In this document: positions 1 to 11,090 of the stretch, one piece after another
Numbering within the stretch: the first letter of the stretch is position 1
Layout: every line of letters begins with the position of its first letter
Translations under genes and position numbers: made by a program
Assembly: GCA_902651635.1 (NCBI GenBank)
Contig: CACRSC010000050.1
Location: forward strand, 1 to 51,473
Direction of reading: 5' to 3'
DNA: 51,473 nucleotides
Source: Mastigamoeba balamuthi
Lineage: Eukaryota > Evosea > Mastigamoebida > Mastigamoebidae
Notes under the pieces: model-generated
Database searches by the model: none
What the model was told of the DNA's origin: nothing
Seen by the model: only the letters and a program-made list of their open reading frames with translations

Positions 1-414
1 GAGCCTGTGCGCCTGCATGCCGTACCTGTGCAGCGCAGCGCAGAGGGCCAGCAGGAACTCGACCCTGTCGAAGAACTCCTGCGTGGGCTCCTCTTCCTCC
101 AGGGGCCGCACAGCGACCACCACGTCTGCTGCCGCTGCTGCTGCTGCTGCTGCTGCTGCTCTGGCGTCGCTGGCACCGCCTGGCAGCGGCCCGCCCGTGG
201 GCAGCGCCGCGGGGGCGTCGGTGGCCTCGCCGGGGCGGTCGACGGCGGCGACGCGGGGGCTGTCGGGTCCGTCGAGGTCGAATCGGTGGCTGCGGTCGAG
301 CGAGAGCACCTCGACGGCCCCGAGCTCCGTGCTGGGCGACTTGGGGGTGCCCCTACGAGGGGACCTGAGCTTCGGTGCGAGCGGGGGTGACGGGCCCTCG
401 CTTCTCGAGTTCAT
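1..414 (-). CDS. ThrE/DUF1212-family membrane protein, N-terminal part
   Basis: The reverse strand reads from an ATG at 414 in one frame to the window edge, giving exactly 138 codons; the rest lies outside. The first ~110 residues are Ser/Pro-rich and low in complexity, with a poly-alanine run encoded by a GCA repeat (127-160). The end reads FLLALCAALHRYGMQAHRL, which resembles the conserved start of the ThrE/YjjP/Prm10 (DUF1212) fold, where a Cys/Arg/Leu-rich helix precedes the membrane segments. Family members are putative amino-acid exporters in bacteria and vacuolar or plasma-membrane proteins of unclear role in fungi. The function is inferred from this short match only. The start fits because frame and codon usage stay regular from that ATG on. 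Confidence 0.6.
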   Translation of the reverse strand, partial: MNSRSEGPSPPLAPKLRSPRRGTPKSPSTELGAVEVLSLDRSHRFDLDGPDSPRVAAVDRPGEATDAPAALPTGGPLPGGASDARAAAAAAAAAAADVVVAVRPLEEEEPTQEFFDRVEFLLALCAALHRYGMQAHRL

Positions 415-625
415 GGCACAGGTGACGACTGTCAGAACCCGTCGTTGCGAACGAGAAAAACGCCAAAAAGAGGCAGAGAGATCCGTCGTCGCCGGCGCCG
501 TCTCAAGGGGGCCACCACGTGGCTGCGTCGCGGCTCGCGCTACGTATATTGGCCGAGATGGCCGGTGGAAATCTATTCGCAATTGAATTAGAAAAGGAAA
601 TGCGTGGCCGTTGGCGCCGGTTTGT

Positions 626-1178
626 TCACAGATGCGAGTACGAGGGCTCGTGGGGGACGCAGTCGTAGGTGCCCCCGAGGTACCCGTAGACCTCGGACTC
701 GCGCTTGGGCAGCGCGCAGAGGCACGCGAGGCTGGCGGAGAGCTCGAGGCCCAGGACGACCAGCTGTGCGACGCCCTCGGGATCGAAGCCGCCCGTGTGA
801 CTGCACTCCTCCGAGGTCTCCGACGAGCCGCTGGAGGAGCAGCTCCACGCCGAGGCCCAGATGCACCAGGCCCAGCAGGAACGCGGCGCACTGGCAGAGC
901 GCAGCAGCCACCTTGGCTGTGCCAGCAGAGTGAGAAGAGCCGAGAGATGTGGGGACGAGGAAAAAGGAACCAGAGCGGCTGTGGTATTCGGCGGCTGAGG
1001 AGACGGTCGCCACGCAGGCAGCGGAGCAGAGGATCTCGCCCGCGGCGCAGGCCACGTTGGGGACGTCGACGGCGAGCGCGGAGACCCTCGGGTGGTCGCA
1101 CGAGAACGACCTCGAGTGGAGCCACAGGGCCAGCACGCCGCCAGCGGCTGCCACCGCAACGAGAGCGGTCCTCGTCAT
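626..1178 (-). CDS. Small four-helix membrane protein, one apparent frameshift
   Basis: Exon 1 runs 1178-971 and exon 2 916-626, with an intron 970-917 (donor GTTCCT, acceptor GCACAG). Four hydrophobic segments can be seen: the N-terminus, a Cys/Ala-rich segment near residue 40, one after the intron (AAALCQCAAFLLGLVHLG), and one near the C-terminus (VVLGLELSASLACLCAL). The tail has VYGYLGGTYDCVPHE. The joined exons are 499 bases, so one base is out of phase. The frame shifts near 835-850, between the third and fourth segments, either as a real lesion or a sequence error. Size and topology recall MARVEL/claudin-like four-pass proteins, but I recognise no family signature. A truncated copy of the last exon lies at 4004-4240. 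Confidence 0.55.
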
Positions 1179-2045
1179 GCCGGTGTGCTGCGAGCACGGG
1201 CTTCCATGGTTTTGGTTTGAGTGGGGAGATCTCGAGTTGAGAGCGGTGAGGTGCCCCGTGGGGTTTTCTCTTCGGGTGTACGGGTCCAAATTCGATCAGA
1301 AATGCTCGGATTTTGGCAGAAATAAAGGACGCATCACCGCTCGAAATCTGGCTGTGGGACAACAAGTGCACCAACGGTACCCTTGTGCGAGTTGGTAGCC
1401 AGCAGACAGAGGTACAACATGCTCGGCTGGCGACACCCACTCAGAACAAGACGGCGTGGCATAACGACGTACTCGAGACAGGGTGCAATTGGCGTGTATT
1501 GGGCATGCGATGTGTGTGGCTGGTGTCCAGCAGTGCTGTGGGAGACGGGCACGCAGGGGCAGGGGCTGAGACTCGGTGGCACGCCCAGCCGCTTCCAAAC
1601 CTCAGCGGGGTCGGTTTCCCGGAGTCACGTCATTGGTTTGGCGGGGAACTTGGGCAGGCCACGCAATCTCTCGCCTCCTCTCACCTGTGCCCTGTGCTCC
1701 CTGACCCCTGTAATGGTGCCGGCGTGGCACTGTTGACAGCGATGGCAATACCGTGATGTGGCAATAGTTCACGTTTTTCGTGCTTGCACTTGGTTGTTGG
1801 CTCCATCGACGACAACGGACATGAGGCGTGGGCTGGACAGGTACGTCGTCGGGTCGGGGGGCTCGTGGCGGGCGCGGTCTTGCACGGCTGGGTGAGAAAT
1901 GCGCCTTTGAGTGTGATGTGGTGGCCATGTACGGCATGGCTTCTTCGAGTGTGTAGGTGTGTGGTGTGCGCGTGTGTAGTGCTGGACTTTCGTCGGGTGT
2001 GTGGTGGTGTTCTTTTGAGAGCACGGTGTGTGCTATGGAGGGCTC

Positions 2046-2097
<52 letters not shown>

Positions 2098-3539
2098 TGA
2101 CGGGTGTTACGGTGTCGGATGAGCCGGGCTTCGTCCGTAGCCTTCCTTGTCGAGGCCGCTGCGAAGCGTCGCGGACTTCGAATCGGCACTGGAGCGCATC
2201 ACCTGCTCGTGCCTCTGCTTGCAGTTCTTGTGCGAGCCCTTGATGGCGGTCATCTCTTGAGGCTAGGTGGGCGAAGACGATGAGTGCCACCAGAGAAAGC
2301 CCAGTAACCGTGTGAACGCACGCCATTATGTCGACTCGGAATCAGATCGGAATTTGGAGTGCTGGGACCCTGCGCCTATGTGCTCGCTTCCATCGGGGAG
2401 TAGGGGACAACGCAGGGAAGCACAACGGGGGCGGACGAGATAGTCAGAAGCAGAGGCGGGGGAACTGCGCGAACGGGGTGACCGCATCGATTGAATGGGA
2501 CGGAGGGCCATAAGACGGCTGCGCACAGCACTGCGGGGCACGACGCATGCTGTTCGCGTTGACCGGCACGATGCCCGTCACGACCACAGCACCAGAGACG
2601 TGGTCCGGTGCCTCTGGACGCGGGGGCCTGAGCAGAGGTCGACAACTTATTTTCTGGTTGGAGGGAGGGATCGAGGATACCAAGGACACTCCAGGCCGAT
2701 GAACTTCCCATGGAAATCAGTGCATGTTCCCGCATATGCAGTGAACTGCATGCACTCTGAGAGAACTCGCAGAAGCACGTGCATTCTGGGAAGTTTCCCA
2801 CTCCTGCATGGGGGCTACGGAGCAGCGACGGTCTCATCTTCGTGACAGCGGGGCCTCACGAGCTGAGCTGCGAGCTCGGTGCTGCCACGGCCTCTCCGGA
2901 GGACTCCTTCTCGTGTTGCAGAGTGCTCGCCGCTCTGGGGACCTCAATGTGAGCGCAACGCCCACTGGATCGCAGTGGTGTCCGCAGAGGCTCCTGGCCC
3001 GCTCGAGTGCTCTGTCTGTTTGTCCCCCCGGAGTGTTCTCCTGGTAGAGTCTGCACAGCGGGGGTCTGCGCGCTCTGCGCGAGGCGGGAGGTCCTCCTGA
3101 GAGTCGCAGATCAGTGCGAGCCACGACGACAGCGTACTGACCTGAGAGGGCCTCAACTGGGGCATGAGGGGGCCCGCTCGAGAGCATTTTGCAGGCCAAC
3201 ACGGTGCTCGCGGAGAGACCCCACAGAGGCCACTATGGCGACATGGCAGCCCTGGCTGCAGCAGCAGCAGCAGCAGCAGCTTAGTGCTGACCCGGTGTGT
3301 CCAACGCTGGTCCAGTGGGCCGCACCCAGCGCCACTGCTGGGCTACGTCGACGGCCGTCCGCCCGTGCTGCAGGCCGCACGTAGACAAGGCTCCGCGGAG
3401 TGCGTGGGGGCAGCAGTGGCAGACGCGGAGGCACTCGGGCGCACAGAGCACAGGCATCTGTCCCCCGGCGCCCCAGGCCTCTGCGGCAGCACAGAAGCCC
3501 ACTGGGCGCCGGCTCTCTGGCACTAATCAATTGATTTTG
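1179..3539. other. Gene-poor stretch with a TG microsatellite
   Basis: I see no convincing coding exon on either strand. Open frames here have irregular composition and rely on low-complexity translations. The stretch holds a (TG)n tract and a short CAG run at about 3257-3280. It may contain untranslated or intronic sequence of the neighbouring minus-strand genes. Confidence 0.4.
2052..2096. repeat. (TG)n dinucleotide microsatellite
   Basis: About 22 uninterrupted TG units are directly visible. Both strands translate to artefactual Cys/Val or His/Thr runs, so the open frames across it are not taken as genes. Confidence 0.95.
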
Positions 3540-4007
3540 CTCCTGGGGGCACGAGGCGCTGCAGAGCTGCCGCATGGCGCGCGAGCCCGCGGCCAGCACA
3601 TGCAGGTACTTGTCTACGCCGTCGCGCAGGCAGCGGTCGGCCATGGCGATGGCCCCTGAGACGGCCACGTGCTGCGTCTCGCTGACGTCTTCGCCCTCGG
3701 CGACCACGAGGTGCTCGTAGAGCTGCTCCAGCAGGCGGGCCGCAGCGTAGCCCCCCACAGAGACAAGCGCCCCCACAGAGGCCCGCAGCGCGTCGAGCGA
3801 GTTGAATCGTTCCTCCGACCACTGTGGACTCGCTGGTCGCCGTCTGCCGTTCCAATTCCCGCGGGAAGAAAGCCCCAAGAACCAGCAGACACGGACGAGA
3901 AAGCAACCACATACAAGCTGGACACAGACCATGAACGTGGTGAAGACGAGGACTCCCGAACGCCCTCGGCATGACCCTCTCGGCGAAATTCGTTCGGGAA
4001 ATGTCAT
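3540..4007 (-). CDS. Hypothetical protein with N-terminal hydrophobic segment
   Basis: A minus-strand frame opens near 4007. It contains a hydrophobic stretch near residues 20-45 (VLVFTTFMVCVQLVCGCFLV) and then a helical, coding-like part: SLDALRASVGALVSV, ARLLEQLYEHLVVAEGEDV, and a segment ending in SASCPQEQ. Past about 3540 the frame turns into Arg/Pro/Cys-rich sequence with no protein character, so a splice site or end is expected there, near an AATTGATT motif. A short intron may also lie inside the hydrophobic part, because three frames stay open. No family recognised; possibly a single-pass membrane protein. Confidence 0.35.
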
Positions 4008-4240
4008 CCTCGAATTCGTCCTCGGAAAGCAGAGAGAATGTGTGTCATTAATGACGTTTCAAGGATTTCCCTGTCCGTTTGTGCCTTTTGTCTACAGTTT
4101 GGTGTCGAGTGCTCGTGGGGGACGCAGTCGTAGGTCCCCCTGAGGTACCCATAGACCTCCGGTTCTGGTTCGTACTGTGGCAGCGTGCAGAAGCACGCGA
4201 GGCAGGCGGAGAGCTCGAGGGGGGTGTTCTCCGTTAACGA
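4004..4240 (-). pseudogene. Truncated copy of the last exon of the four-helix gene
   Basis: Residues LELSACLACFCTLPQ, then VYGYLRGTYDCVPHE, align with the C-terminus of the protein at 626-1178. The upstream helices are absent. The sequence before it (4240-4393) is open but unrelated, and the frame runs past the parental stop into an extra ~30 residues. I read it as a 5'-truncated duplicate. It could still be an exon of a diverged paralog whose other exons I cannot see. Confidence 0.55.
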
Positions 4241-4470
4241 GCAGCGGGCCTCCGCCCTGAAGCACGTGCTTCTCAATGTCGGGACGGAGTACGGGACCGT
4301 TGAGTAGTCCTCCATCGGGCGCTTGTTTTTCTCTGGGTGCTTGTGTTGCTCTCCCACCTGGAAAAACTGGAAGAGTCGATTGACACACAGCAATTCTCTT
4401 CTCTGTGAATCTCCCCAGGGAGCGAGAGCAATCGCGCAAGGGGTCCCCGGTCGTCACTGGTAGTCGCAAT

Positions 4471-5068
4471 CTACGAGGGGAACTGCAGCGAGAACTCGAC
4501 GACGATGCAGGCGAGCTGCACGCCGTCGGCGTCACGGAGCGTCACGCGGGACCTGTAGTCGCCCTCGGCGAAGCTCCGCTGCGACTGCTGCGGCGTGGGC
4601 AGCGCCAGCAGCTCCGCCGGCCCGTCGGTCGAGTACGGCCCCGTCGCCAGCGGGCACCCGAACTCCCCGTGCGACACGTTGCTCAGCAGCTCGCACACGT
4701 TTACGACGCTGCACGGGGCCACCCCGCAGGGCACTCTGCTCCCCATGCACGCGCGCACCGATTCAATTGATCAGAACTTATGCAAAAATTCAGGCACGAA
4801 TTTGGGGAGGAACTGCAGCGGACCTCATGTAGAAGGGTCCTATGCGCTTCTCCGAGAGGATGTCGGCCGTGAGAGAGGTGACCTGGCCGAGGACGACGGC
4901 GTGGGCGCTGAGGCTGAGGTTGCGTCCGAAGAGCAGCGGCGAGGGGGCCACGTCGAGCGTCACGAGCTCGATGCGGTCGTCGGCAGACCCGCAGCTGCTC
5001 CACGCGAAGTCCCTCTTGGCCCACGACCCCGAGCACACCACGACCACGGCAAGCAGCTCGAGCAGCAT
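4471..5068 (-). CDS. Secreted ML-domain (NPC2-like) lipid-binding protein
   Basis: Two exons, 5068-4824 and 4735-4471, with an intron of 88 bases (GTCCGC...GAGCAG) holding TCTGATCAATTGA. The join gives 510 bases, 169 residues. A signal peptide (MLLELLAVVVVCSGSWA) is followed by FAWSSCGS, PSPL and NLSLSA. The middle has VPCGVAPC and NVCELL, then CPLATGPYS and a C-terminal GDYRSRVTLRD...LACIVVEF. This order of cysteines and the CPL.xGPYS block is typical of MD-2-related lipid-recognition (ML) proteins such as NPC2 and plant or fungal PG/PI transfer proteins. A single sterol- or phospholipid-binding beta-sandwich in the secretory or lysosomal lumen is expected. The ligand is unknown. Confidence 0.88.
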
Positions 5069-5287
5069 CGCGTGGCAACCTCCCAGTTGCGGAATTGCGA
5101 ATGGTCTCTCTGGCAGCAGCGGAGAAATCCAGTCCGCGAGAATCTCACGTGTACCGTTCTCTCGTCGTCGACTACGAACAGCGCTTGCTCTGTCGGCTCG
5201 GGCGGGCTACACAAGGACGAGCTCATAGAGGAACACCAGTACGATTCGATTGCTTCTTTGCTGTTTTTGTAGGGCTATCGATAAACA

Positions 5288-6897
5288 TTAGAGAACAACC
5301 GCGAGGCCGAAGAACCTGCGTGCCCTGGGCATCTGGGGGCAGTTCGAGTCCCAGCGCCCAGTCGCGGGGTCGAAGCGCTCGACCGTCGAGAGCAGTTTGC
5401 CCCCGCGGTAGCCCCCGAACGCCCACACGCAGCCGTCGATCTCGGCGCAGCAGAGGCCGTCGCGCTTGCCCAGCGGCATGGGGGCGATGCTCTGCCACCT
5501 GCCCGCGCGCGGGTCGAAGCGCTCGGCCGAGCTGTGCTCCGACTGCTCCTCCTCCGAGTCGTAGCCGCCGACGGCGTAGATGCAGCCCGCGCAGACGGCG
5601 ACGCCGAGGTTGCTGCGCAGCGCACGCATGCTGGGGGCAGCGCTCCACAAGCCGCTGCGGGGGTCGTAGGTGTCGACGTTGTTCACCTGTCGCGTGGCAT
5701 GCAGCGATGTCAGCATGCATGCATGCGCGGCGTGTCCAAGCTGAGAAGAGTAAAGTGCCTGTGGCAGAACAAACGGCACAAAGAAGACAAAGACGAGCAA
5801 GCGACGAAATGCACACAAACACAGAGTGGCAATACGATAGCGCAAACGCAAATCAACCAGAAGAGGGCGCCGGATCGACAGGCGGCCGACACGATGCAAC
5901 GTGGCAATGGACTGGCAATCATAGCACTAATTTAAACAGATAGACCATAATGTGCCGTAGCGAGGCCACAGTGTGTGACCACCACAGTCAGTGCCACACC
6001 TCCATCACGCGCACGCCACGTTCTGGCAGTCTCCCCGATGAAGAGAAGCGGGGGCACTGAAGCGCATTGAAACACGCGCACGCAAAGAACAATTGACACG
6101 GCAACCGCAGAGACACCATAATGTGTCGTCGAGTAGGACGAGTCAGCCACAGTGTGAGACCACCGCCGCCAGTGCCACACCTCCATCACGCGCACGCCAC
6201 GTCCTGGCAGTCCGCCTCCGATGAAGAGAAGCGGGGGCACTGAAGCGCATTTGAAACACGCGCACGCAAAGAACAATTGACACGGCGGAGACCCTTGCCA
6301 GGGAAGGGGCACCTGCGTCCTGCCGAAGCCTCCGACCGCGTAGAGGAGCCCGCCGAGCTCTGCAGCCCCCGCGTACTCGCAGCAGACGGGCCGCGGGGCG
6401 ACGGGGTCCCAGCGGTCTGCGGGGGCGTCGTAGCGCCACGCGTCGCGTTTGCTCCACACGAACGCGGCCCCGCGGCTCTCGACGGCGCTCGGGTGGCCCA
6501 CGGGCCCCGGCAGGCTGGCCGCCCGCTCCCACGCCCCCTCCCACGCCCCCGAGCGCCCCCGCGCGAGCGCGTGGACCGCGGAGGAGTCGGCGGCGCTGTC
6601 GCCGAGCGCCACGACGCGCGTGCACGTGGCGTCGGCGCCGTGCAGGCAGACGGCGGCGCTGGGCGACGCGGGGCCCGGGGGCGCCGGGAGCGGGTGCCAG
6701 CAGCGGCGAGAAACGTCGAGAGCGTCGGAGGAGCGGCAGTCGCAGCCGCCGACGGCGACGACGGCGAGCGGGCGGGCCAGAGACGCGATGTCGCCGAGCA
6801 GCGGCTGCGGCAGCAGTGACAGCGCGCTCTCGCGGCCCAGCCGCTCGTGCGTCGCGCTCGCCAGCAGCAGGCGCGTGTCCCGCAGCGTCCACGACAT
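5288..6897 (-). CDS. Kelch-repeat protein
   Basis: Exon 1 is 6897-6313 and exon 2 5686-5288; the 626-bp intron has CGCAG/GTGCCC and GCGACAG ends. The joined ORF is 984 bases, 327 residues. Blades show the kelch pattern: AVVAVGGCDCR, LLYAVGGFGRTQ, CIYAVGGYDSEEEQ and CVWAFGGYRGGK, each followed by a Y/F-D-P...W segment (VDTYDPRSGLW, ERFDPRAGRW, ERFDPATGRW). The double Gly, Tyr and Trp positions are intact in the second half and weaker in the first. There is no BTB, F-box or signal peptide, so this is probably a cytosolic beta-propeller with an unknown partner. It ends soon after the last W motif, so the closing blade is short. The intron contains a 170-bp tandem duplication. Confidence 0.88.
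5944..6286. repeat. Tandem duplication (~170 bp x 2) inside the kelch intron
   Basis: Two head-to-tail copies begin ACCATAATGTG at 5944 and 6115. Both carry CCACACCTCCATCACGCG, a GATGAAGAGAAGCGGGGGCA block and GAACAATTGACACGGC. They differ by scattered substitutions and small indels. Confidence 0.9.
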
Positions 6898-7191
6898 CGG
6901 GCGGCGGGCGCTGGAGTGCCCCGGAGCCCTCGGCTGCGCGCGCGCTGTTGGGGGCCTCGCGTGTGGCCGCCGGTGCAATTTTCCTCGCTCGAGATATTTG
7001 GGGAATCGGGGGACTTAATTAAATCGCCGCCGTGATATCTCGCGGAACTGTAAGTTCCGCGACTACGACTCTGTATTTCGACGCTAAGCGCCTGCCAATT
7101 ATGACGCGAAAGAGGAAAGCACATGAATGATTGTTTGTCTTTATTTGTCTCGCACCACCGTTGACTTCAGTGCACGGACGCTCATCGGTTC

Positions 7192-7850
7192 TCACAGGCC
7201 GAATGACGACAGAGGCGTGAGGGCACTGCAGCTGCCGTCCTCAATCCCACTGCACCCCTCGGCCAGCCTTTGGACACTCTGAGCCACAGGGGGCATGCTG
7301 CCGCACGCAAGGGCAGCCAGGCTGTCCAGCGTCGTGGAGACTGGGCTCCCAGCTGCACTGATCACCTTCATAGTGTTCTCCACAATGCAGATGCCGCGCT
7401 CTGCCAGCTCGATCATGTCCAAGAACTGCGTGCACCGTTCGTTGTACGAGCTATCTCCCTTGAGAGTGCACTTTCCTTGGATGTCAGTTTCACTGGTGAT
7501 TCTCGATGGCTGCAGGGAGCACATCAGACGAGAGCACACACGAGTTGCCATGTCTTGGACATCATTAAGAACTAACTCGTTGAGTGCAGTACATTGCCAC
7601 CAGAGGACGCGGGACAGTTCACTTCAATGCCTGGGGACGAGCAATCACCTGAACTTGCGACTCCAAAGGTTTCTGTACACTGAGTGTATGAGGTGCCATC
7701 ACGGCACGAGCGAGTGCACAGTCGGATTGTGTTTGTTGAGGCCTGCGAGTTTGCCTTCGTGTTGTGGCATGCAGTGCACACAAAGAGCCAGAAGCCCTGC
7801 ATTATCACTTCAGTAAGAGACTGTGAAGAGGAGGTCTGTGATCGTATCAC
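7192..7850 (-). CDS. Cys-containing hypothetical protein, frameshifted
   Basis: Two overlapping minus frames look like one gene. The upstream one (7850-7572) reads VCTACHNTKANSQ, RLCTRSCRDGTSYTQC and VNCPASSGG. The downstream one (to the stop at 7192) reads QCTALNELVLNDVQDMATRVC, GKCTLKGDSSYNERCTQFL and a helical, Ser-rich end with three more Cys. The switch must fall at about 7590-7620, and I find no good splice pair there. Evenly spaced cysteines suggest an extracellular or vesicular protein. There is no clear signal peptide in the visible part; the start may be in another exon near 7881-8090. No family recognised. Confidence 0.35.
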
Positions 7851-8277
7851 GATCTTCCCACCTTCCAGGTGCTACTATTTCTAGAATGTGGTGACATCAC
7901 AGTGGACTGGCGATGGCCAAAAATGGCGAACGAGCTTCGCCAGGACTGACGCAACAATGGACAACCCAGCTAGTTGTTCCTTCATGACGTTTCTGAGGAA
8001 TTCGAGAGCTCGCCGTGAGTCATATCGACCCGTTCCACTAGAAAACAAGCAATTACGAGAGCACATTTGAAGAGTGTGGGGGAGATGCACACATTTTGAA
8101 CCTGCGGGATGTGTATTCAGGACTATTCACGCATGACACTCCTCTGGTCTCGTGACTCGCAGACAGGGATTACCGCGATGAACGGAGAAGGTATGCCCGG
8201 AGTCCGCGGATCTCCCTGAAGATTTTTTATTCTTCAGATTCTTTCAGCACTCTGCTATCTCTCGAGTTGACACGTGG

Positions 8278-9666
8278 ATGAACGCGACCATCGTGATCCC
8301 TCAGTGGGCGCAGGGCGCGCTCGCTGCCTACGGCCTCGACTCGGCGTGCTCCGCCGCCTTCAACCTCCGCTCGTGCCTCCCGCAGTTTGTCTCCAAGGCG
8401 CGCGCGCGCGACCCTCAGATTCCCAATCCGCCCTGATGAGATATCAAACGATATCTCAAAGCATATCTGAAGCATATCTCCTGAATCTGCCTTTCCAGTC
8501 TCTGGGATACGGAATCATCGCCGGGTCCGCGGGCGTGAAGCTCCCGCAGGTCGCCAAGGTCGTCGCGGCCCGCAGCGCGAGCGGGCTGAGCGGCCAGAGC
8601 CTGGCGATCGAGATGGCCGCGTTCGTGATCACGCTCTCGTACAGCGTCCGCCAGCGCTTCCCCTTCAGCACCTACGGCGAGTCGGCGTTTCTCCTGCTCC
8701 AGGACGTCGTCCTCGCCCTCTGCATAGGTCGCGTTCAACGCTTCTCCCGCCGTCCCCGGGTGGCTGGCCCTGCCCTGGGCTGTCTTGGGCTGTCCTGGGC
8801 TGTCCTGGGCCGTCCTGGGCTGTCCTGGGCTGCCCTGGGCTGTCCTGGGCTGTCCTGGGCTGCCCTGGGCTGTCCTGGGCTTTGCTGCGCTCGTCTGTGG
8901 CTCGGCTCGGCTGGGCCAGGGCTGGCTGGGCTAGGCTGATGGCTTCTCACCTGCGATGGGGGGTGGGTTTGACCTGTGGGGCTCTGCAGCGATGTACTCG
9001 GGGGCTCTGAAGTCGCCGCTGTTCGCGGCCACCGGCGCCGTGTTCGCCGCCTATGCGGGCGTCATGTTCTCTGGCGTCGTCCCCACGGACTACCTGCAGC
9101 TCGTGCGCCTCCCTCTCCCCGTCTCAGTCTGGCCCTCGTTCCCTTTTGTGCTCACACTCGAAACCATTTCTAGTCTTTGCTGTGCTGTCTGCGATGGGAA
9201 CAGCAGTGGGCCGGTCTCTGAGCGAGCGCCGTGTCCGACCACTTTGTTAGTTCAAGAGTAGTAAATTGGTCGTGGAGAGCTGTCTGCTTTTGTACGCGCG
9301 TCGGCACAATAGTTGCTGCAGTGGGCCTTGGGCGTGCGCTGACAGCCGCGGTGTGTGACACTGGCGTGCGACGAGCAGATGCAGGGGATGACGCTGGTGA
9401 TGTTCACCGTGTCGAAGCTGCCGCAGATCTACCTCTGCTGGCGCAGCAAGTCTGCGGGGCAGCTGTCCATCATCACCTACGCCCTCAACACGTTCGGGTC
9501 GGTCGCGCGCATCTTCACCACGCTGCAGGAGATCGACGACAGGGTCATCCTCGCGGGCTACGTCGTCGGCGCTGTCCTCAACGGCGCCATCGCTGCTCAG
9601 ATCCTCTACTACGGCAGCGCCGGCGCCAAGGAGAACAAGAAGGCGGCCAAGAAGAAGACCAAGTAA
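8278..9666 (+). CDS. MPDU1: MPDU1 (Lec35) homolog, ER PQ-loop protein
   Basis: Four exons (8278-8397, 8499-8727, 8990-9102, 9379-9666) join to 750 bases, 249 residues; human MPDU1 has 247. Two PQ loops are seen: VKLPQVAKVVAARSASGLS near residue 57 and SKLPQIYLCWRSKSAGQLS near 170. Between them lies the FPFSTYGESAFLLLQ block, and after them SVARIFTTLQEIDD and LNGAIAAQILYY. The C-terminus KKTK is a KKxx ER-retrieval signal. MPDU1 is needed for the use of dolichol-phosphate mannose and glucose in N-glycan and GPI precursor synthesis. The first intron appears to begin with GC, since AAG/GCGCGC is needed to keep the conserved FVSK-SLGYGI. The second intron carries a minisatellite. Confidence 0.93.
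8771..8885. repeat. 10-bp minisatellite in MPDU1 intron 2
   Basis: About 11 units of TGTCCTGGGC / TGCCCTGGGC / CGTCCTGGGC run in tandem between the donor at 8728 and the acceptor at 8989. The decayed copy of this region at 12265 lacks the expansion. Confidence 0.95.
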
Positions 9667-11090
9667 GGGCCCCTGAGGCTTTGCAGGGCCACAAAGGCTT
9701 AGTCACATGCACCTCACATGCGGCTCCTAGTTCTTCACTCGCTCACTAGCGCATTCGAAGTCCTTTTATGGGGTTTTACGCCGGCCAGCACTAGACCTCT
9801 TGGCAACAGGACGGTAGACTGTCAGCGACGGAGGCGTTGCCTACTGTCCACTTCAGAAACTAAGTCCCCACAAGGTTGGCGGGTCCCTCGGCATGCTTCG
9901 CCATGCTCTTTATTTTAGTACTATCCCGGCCATAATCTCCAAGTCATAGAACCCCGTCACGGTCGTCGCCATCGAGATAGACAGTACTCGAGCATGGCAG
10001 AGTTGCGAATTGATGCGGGGGGAGGGGGGCTGATAGAACGGGCAGGTAGCGATGGAGGCTGACATCGATTGTCGATGGAACCCCGATTATGGAGTGGGCA
10101 CATTTTTAGTAATTCGCGCTCAGAGTAAACTGAGATTTCCCCTCGCCGGACCAGCTGCTGAATTCGAGCATTGGCGAACACAACACAACGCGCGGTCCAG
10201 AGTTTTAGGCAAGGCCTCGAGGGTGGTTGTCATTCACTTGCCTTGTTTGTTGTTCTCCTTGTGTGTGTGGTTGTTTTGGTTCCTGGTGTTGTGAATATGC
10301 GTCGGTAGCACTCAGTCGTGGCTCAACTGTCGCAGACAATTCACTCATTTCTGTCCGCGCTCAGCTCTGCCGGCGCACCGCTGTGCTCGGGAGCCGCCTC
10401 GAGCGTGTTCGTGTTGCATGCAGCTCGACGATAGCAGGCTCCCTTTCCCAGCTCATGCACCCCAGTGTGCCAAAACAGCAGCAGAAAGTAACGCTTCATC
10501 ATTTTTCGTTTTGTGAAATACTCAGTGAAAAACACACATGAAAACGCCAAATCCTGAGAAGCCAAATCAATTTAACTTCAGGGATGAAGCGTGTTTGCAT
10601 TTCTCGACCAGTCTTACAAAACATTCTGAAAATTGGTTTTTACATTGCACGACTACAATGATGAACTTTCTAATGTTAAATTCCTGCGTTATTGATTTGC
10701 TTGTGATCAAGTACTGTCTGTGAGCGTGCCGCGAAATGTAAATCTAAGCTAAGATGACATCAATGTGAATGATAGTGTACAGTGTTCACTTTATTCTTTG
10801 GGGACGATAGTGCAAAGCCCGGTGTGCGTTGCATAATTTTTCTTCTTTTTTTTCTCATACACTCACAGGGTCAGGTTGAGTTACAACTCACCCTGAGTTA
10901 GCTCAGTTAAGGAGTTCGCCGTCCCCAACCGCTACCAATGACATCATGAGGGCACTCCTTCTGAAGAAATCTACTAAGCTCAATTGTATTTGATTTGTAG
11001 ACGGCGGATAAGGCGCAACAGAGCGGCCCTACTCCTCAAAGGAATGATACTTCGCTGTTGTGGACTTGCGGGAAAACAGTTGTTGAATGC
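9667..11090. other. Gene-free stretch, partly AT-rich
   Basis: I see no coding exon. About 10450-11000 is noticeably AT-rich compared with flanking genes. The only recognisable content is a diverged copy of the R1 repeat at 10285-10445. Confidence 0.5.
10285..10445 (+). repeat. Dispersed repeat R1, copy a (diverged)
   Basis: Shares CACTCAGTCGTGGCTCAACT, GTCCGCGCTCAGCTCTGCC and GAGCGTGTTCGTGTTG blocks in the same order as the copies at 12485 and 14062, with more substitutions. All three copies have the same orientation. Confidence 0.85.

Noticed and set aside
2052-2096. Poly-Cys/Val or poly-His/Thr protein across the TG tract
   Set aside because: Microsatellite translation, open in several frames by composition only.
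3257-3280. Poly-Gln or poly-Cys coding tract
   Set aside because: A short CAG microsatellite in a stretch lacking coding character on either strand.
8771-8885. CRISPR-like regular repeats
   Set aside because: Units are 10 bp with no unique spacers, inside a eukaryotic intron; a minisatellite explains them.
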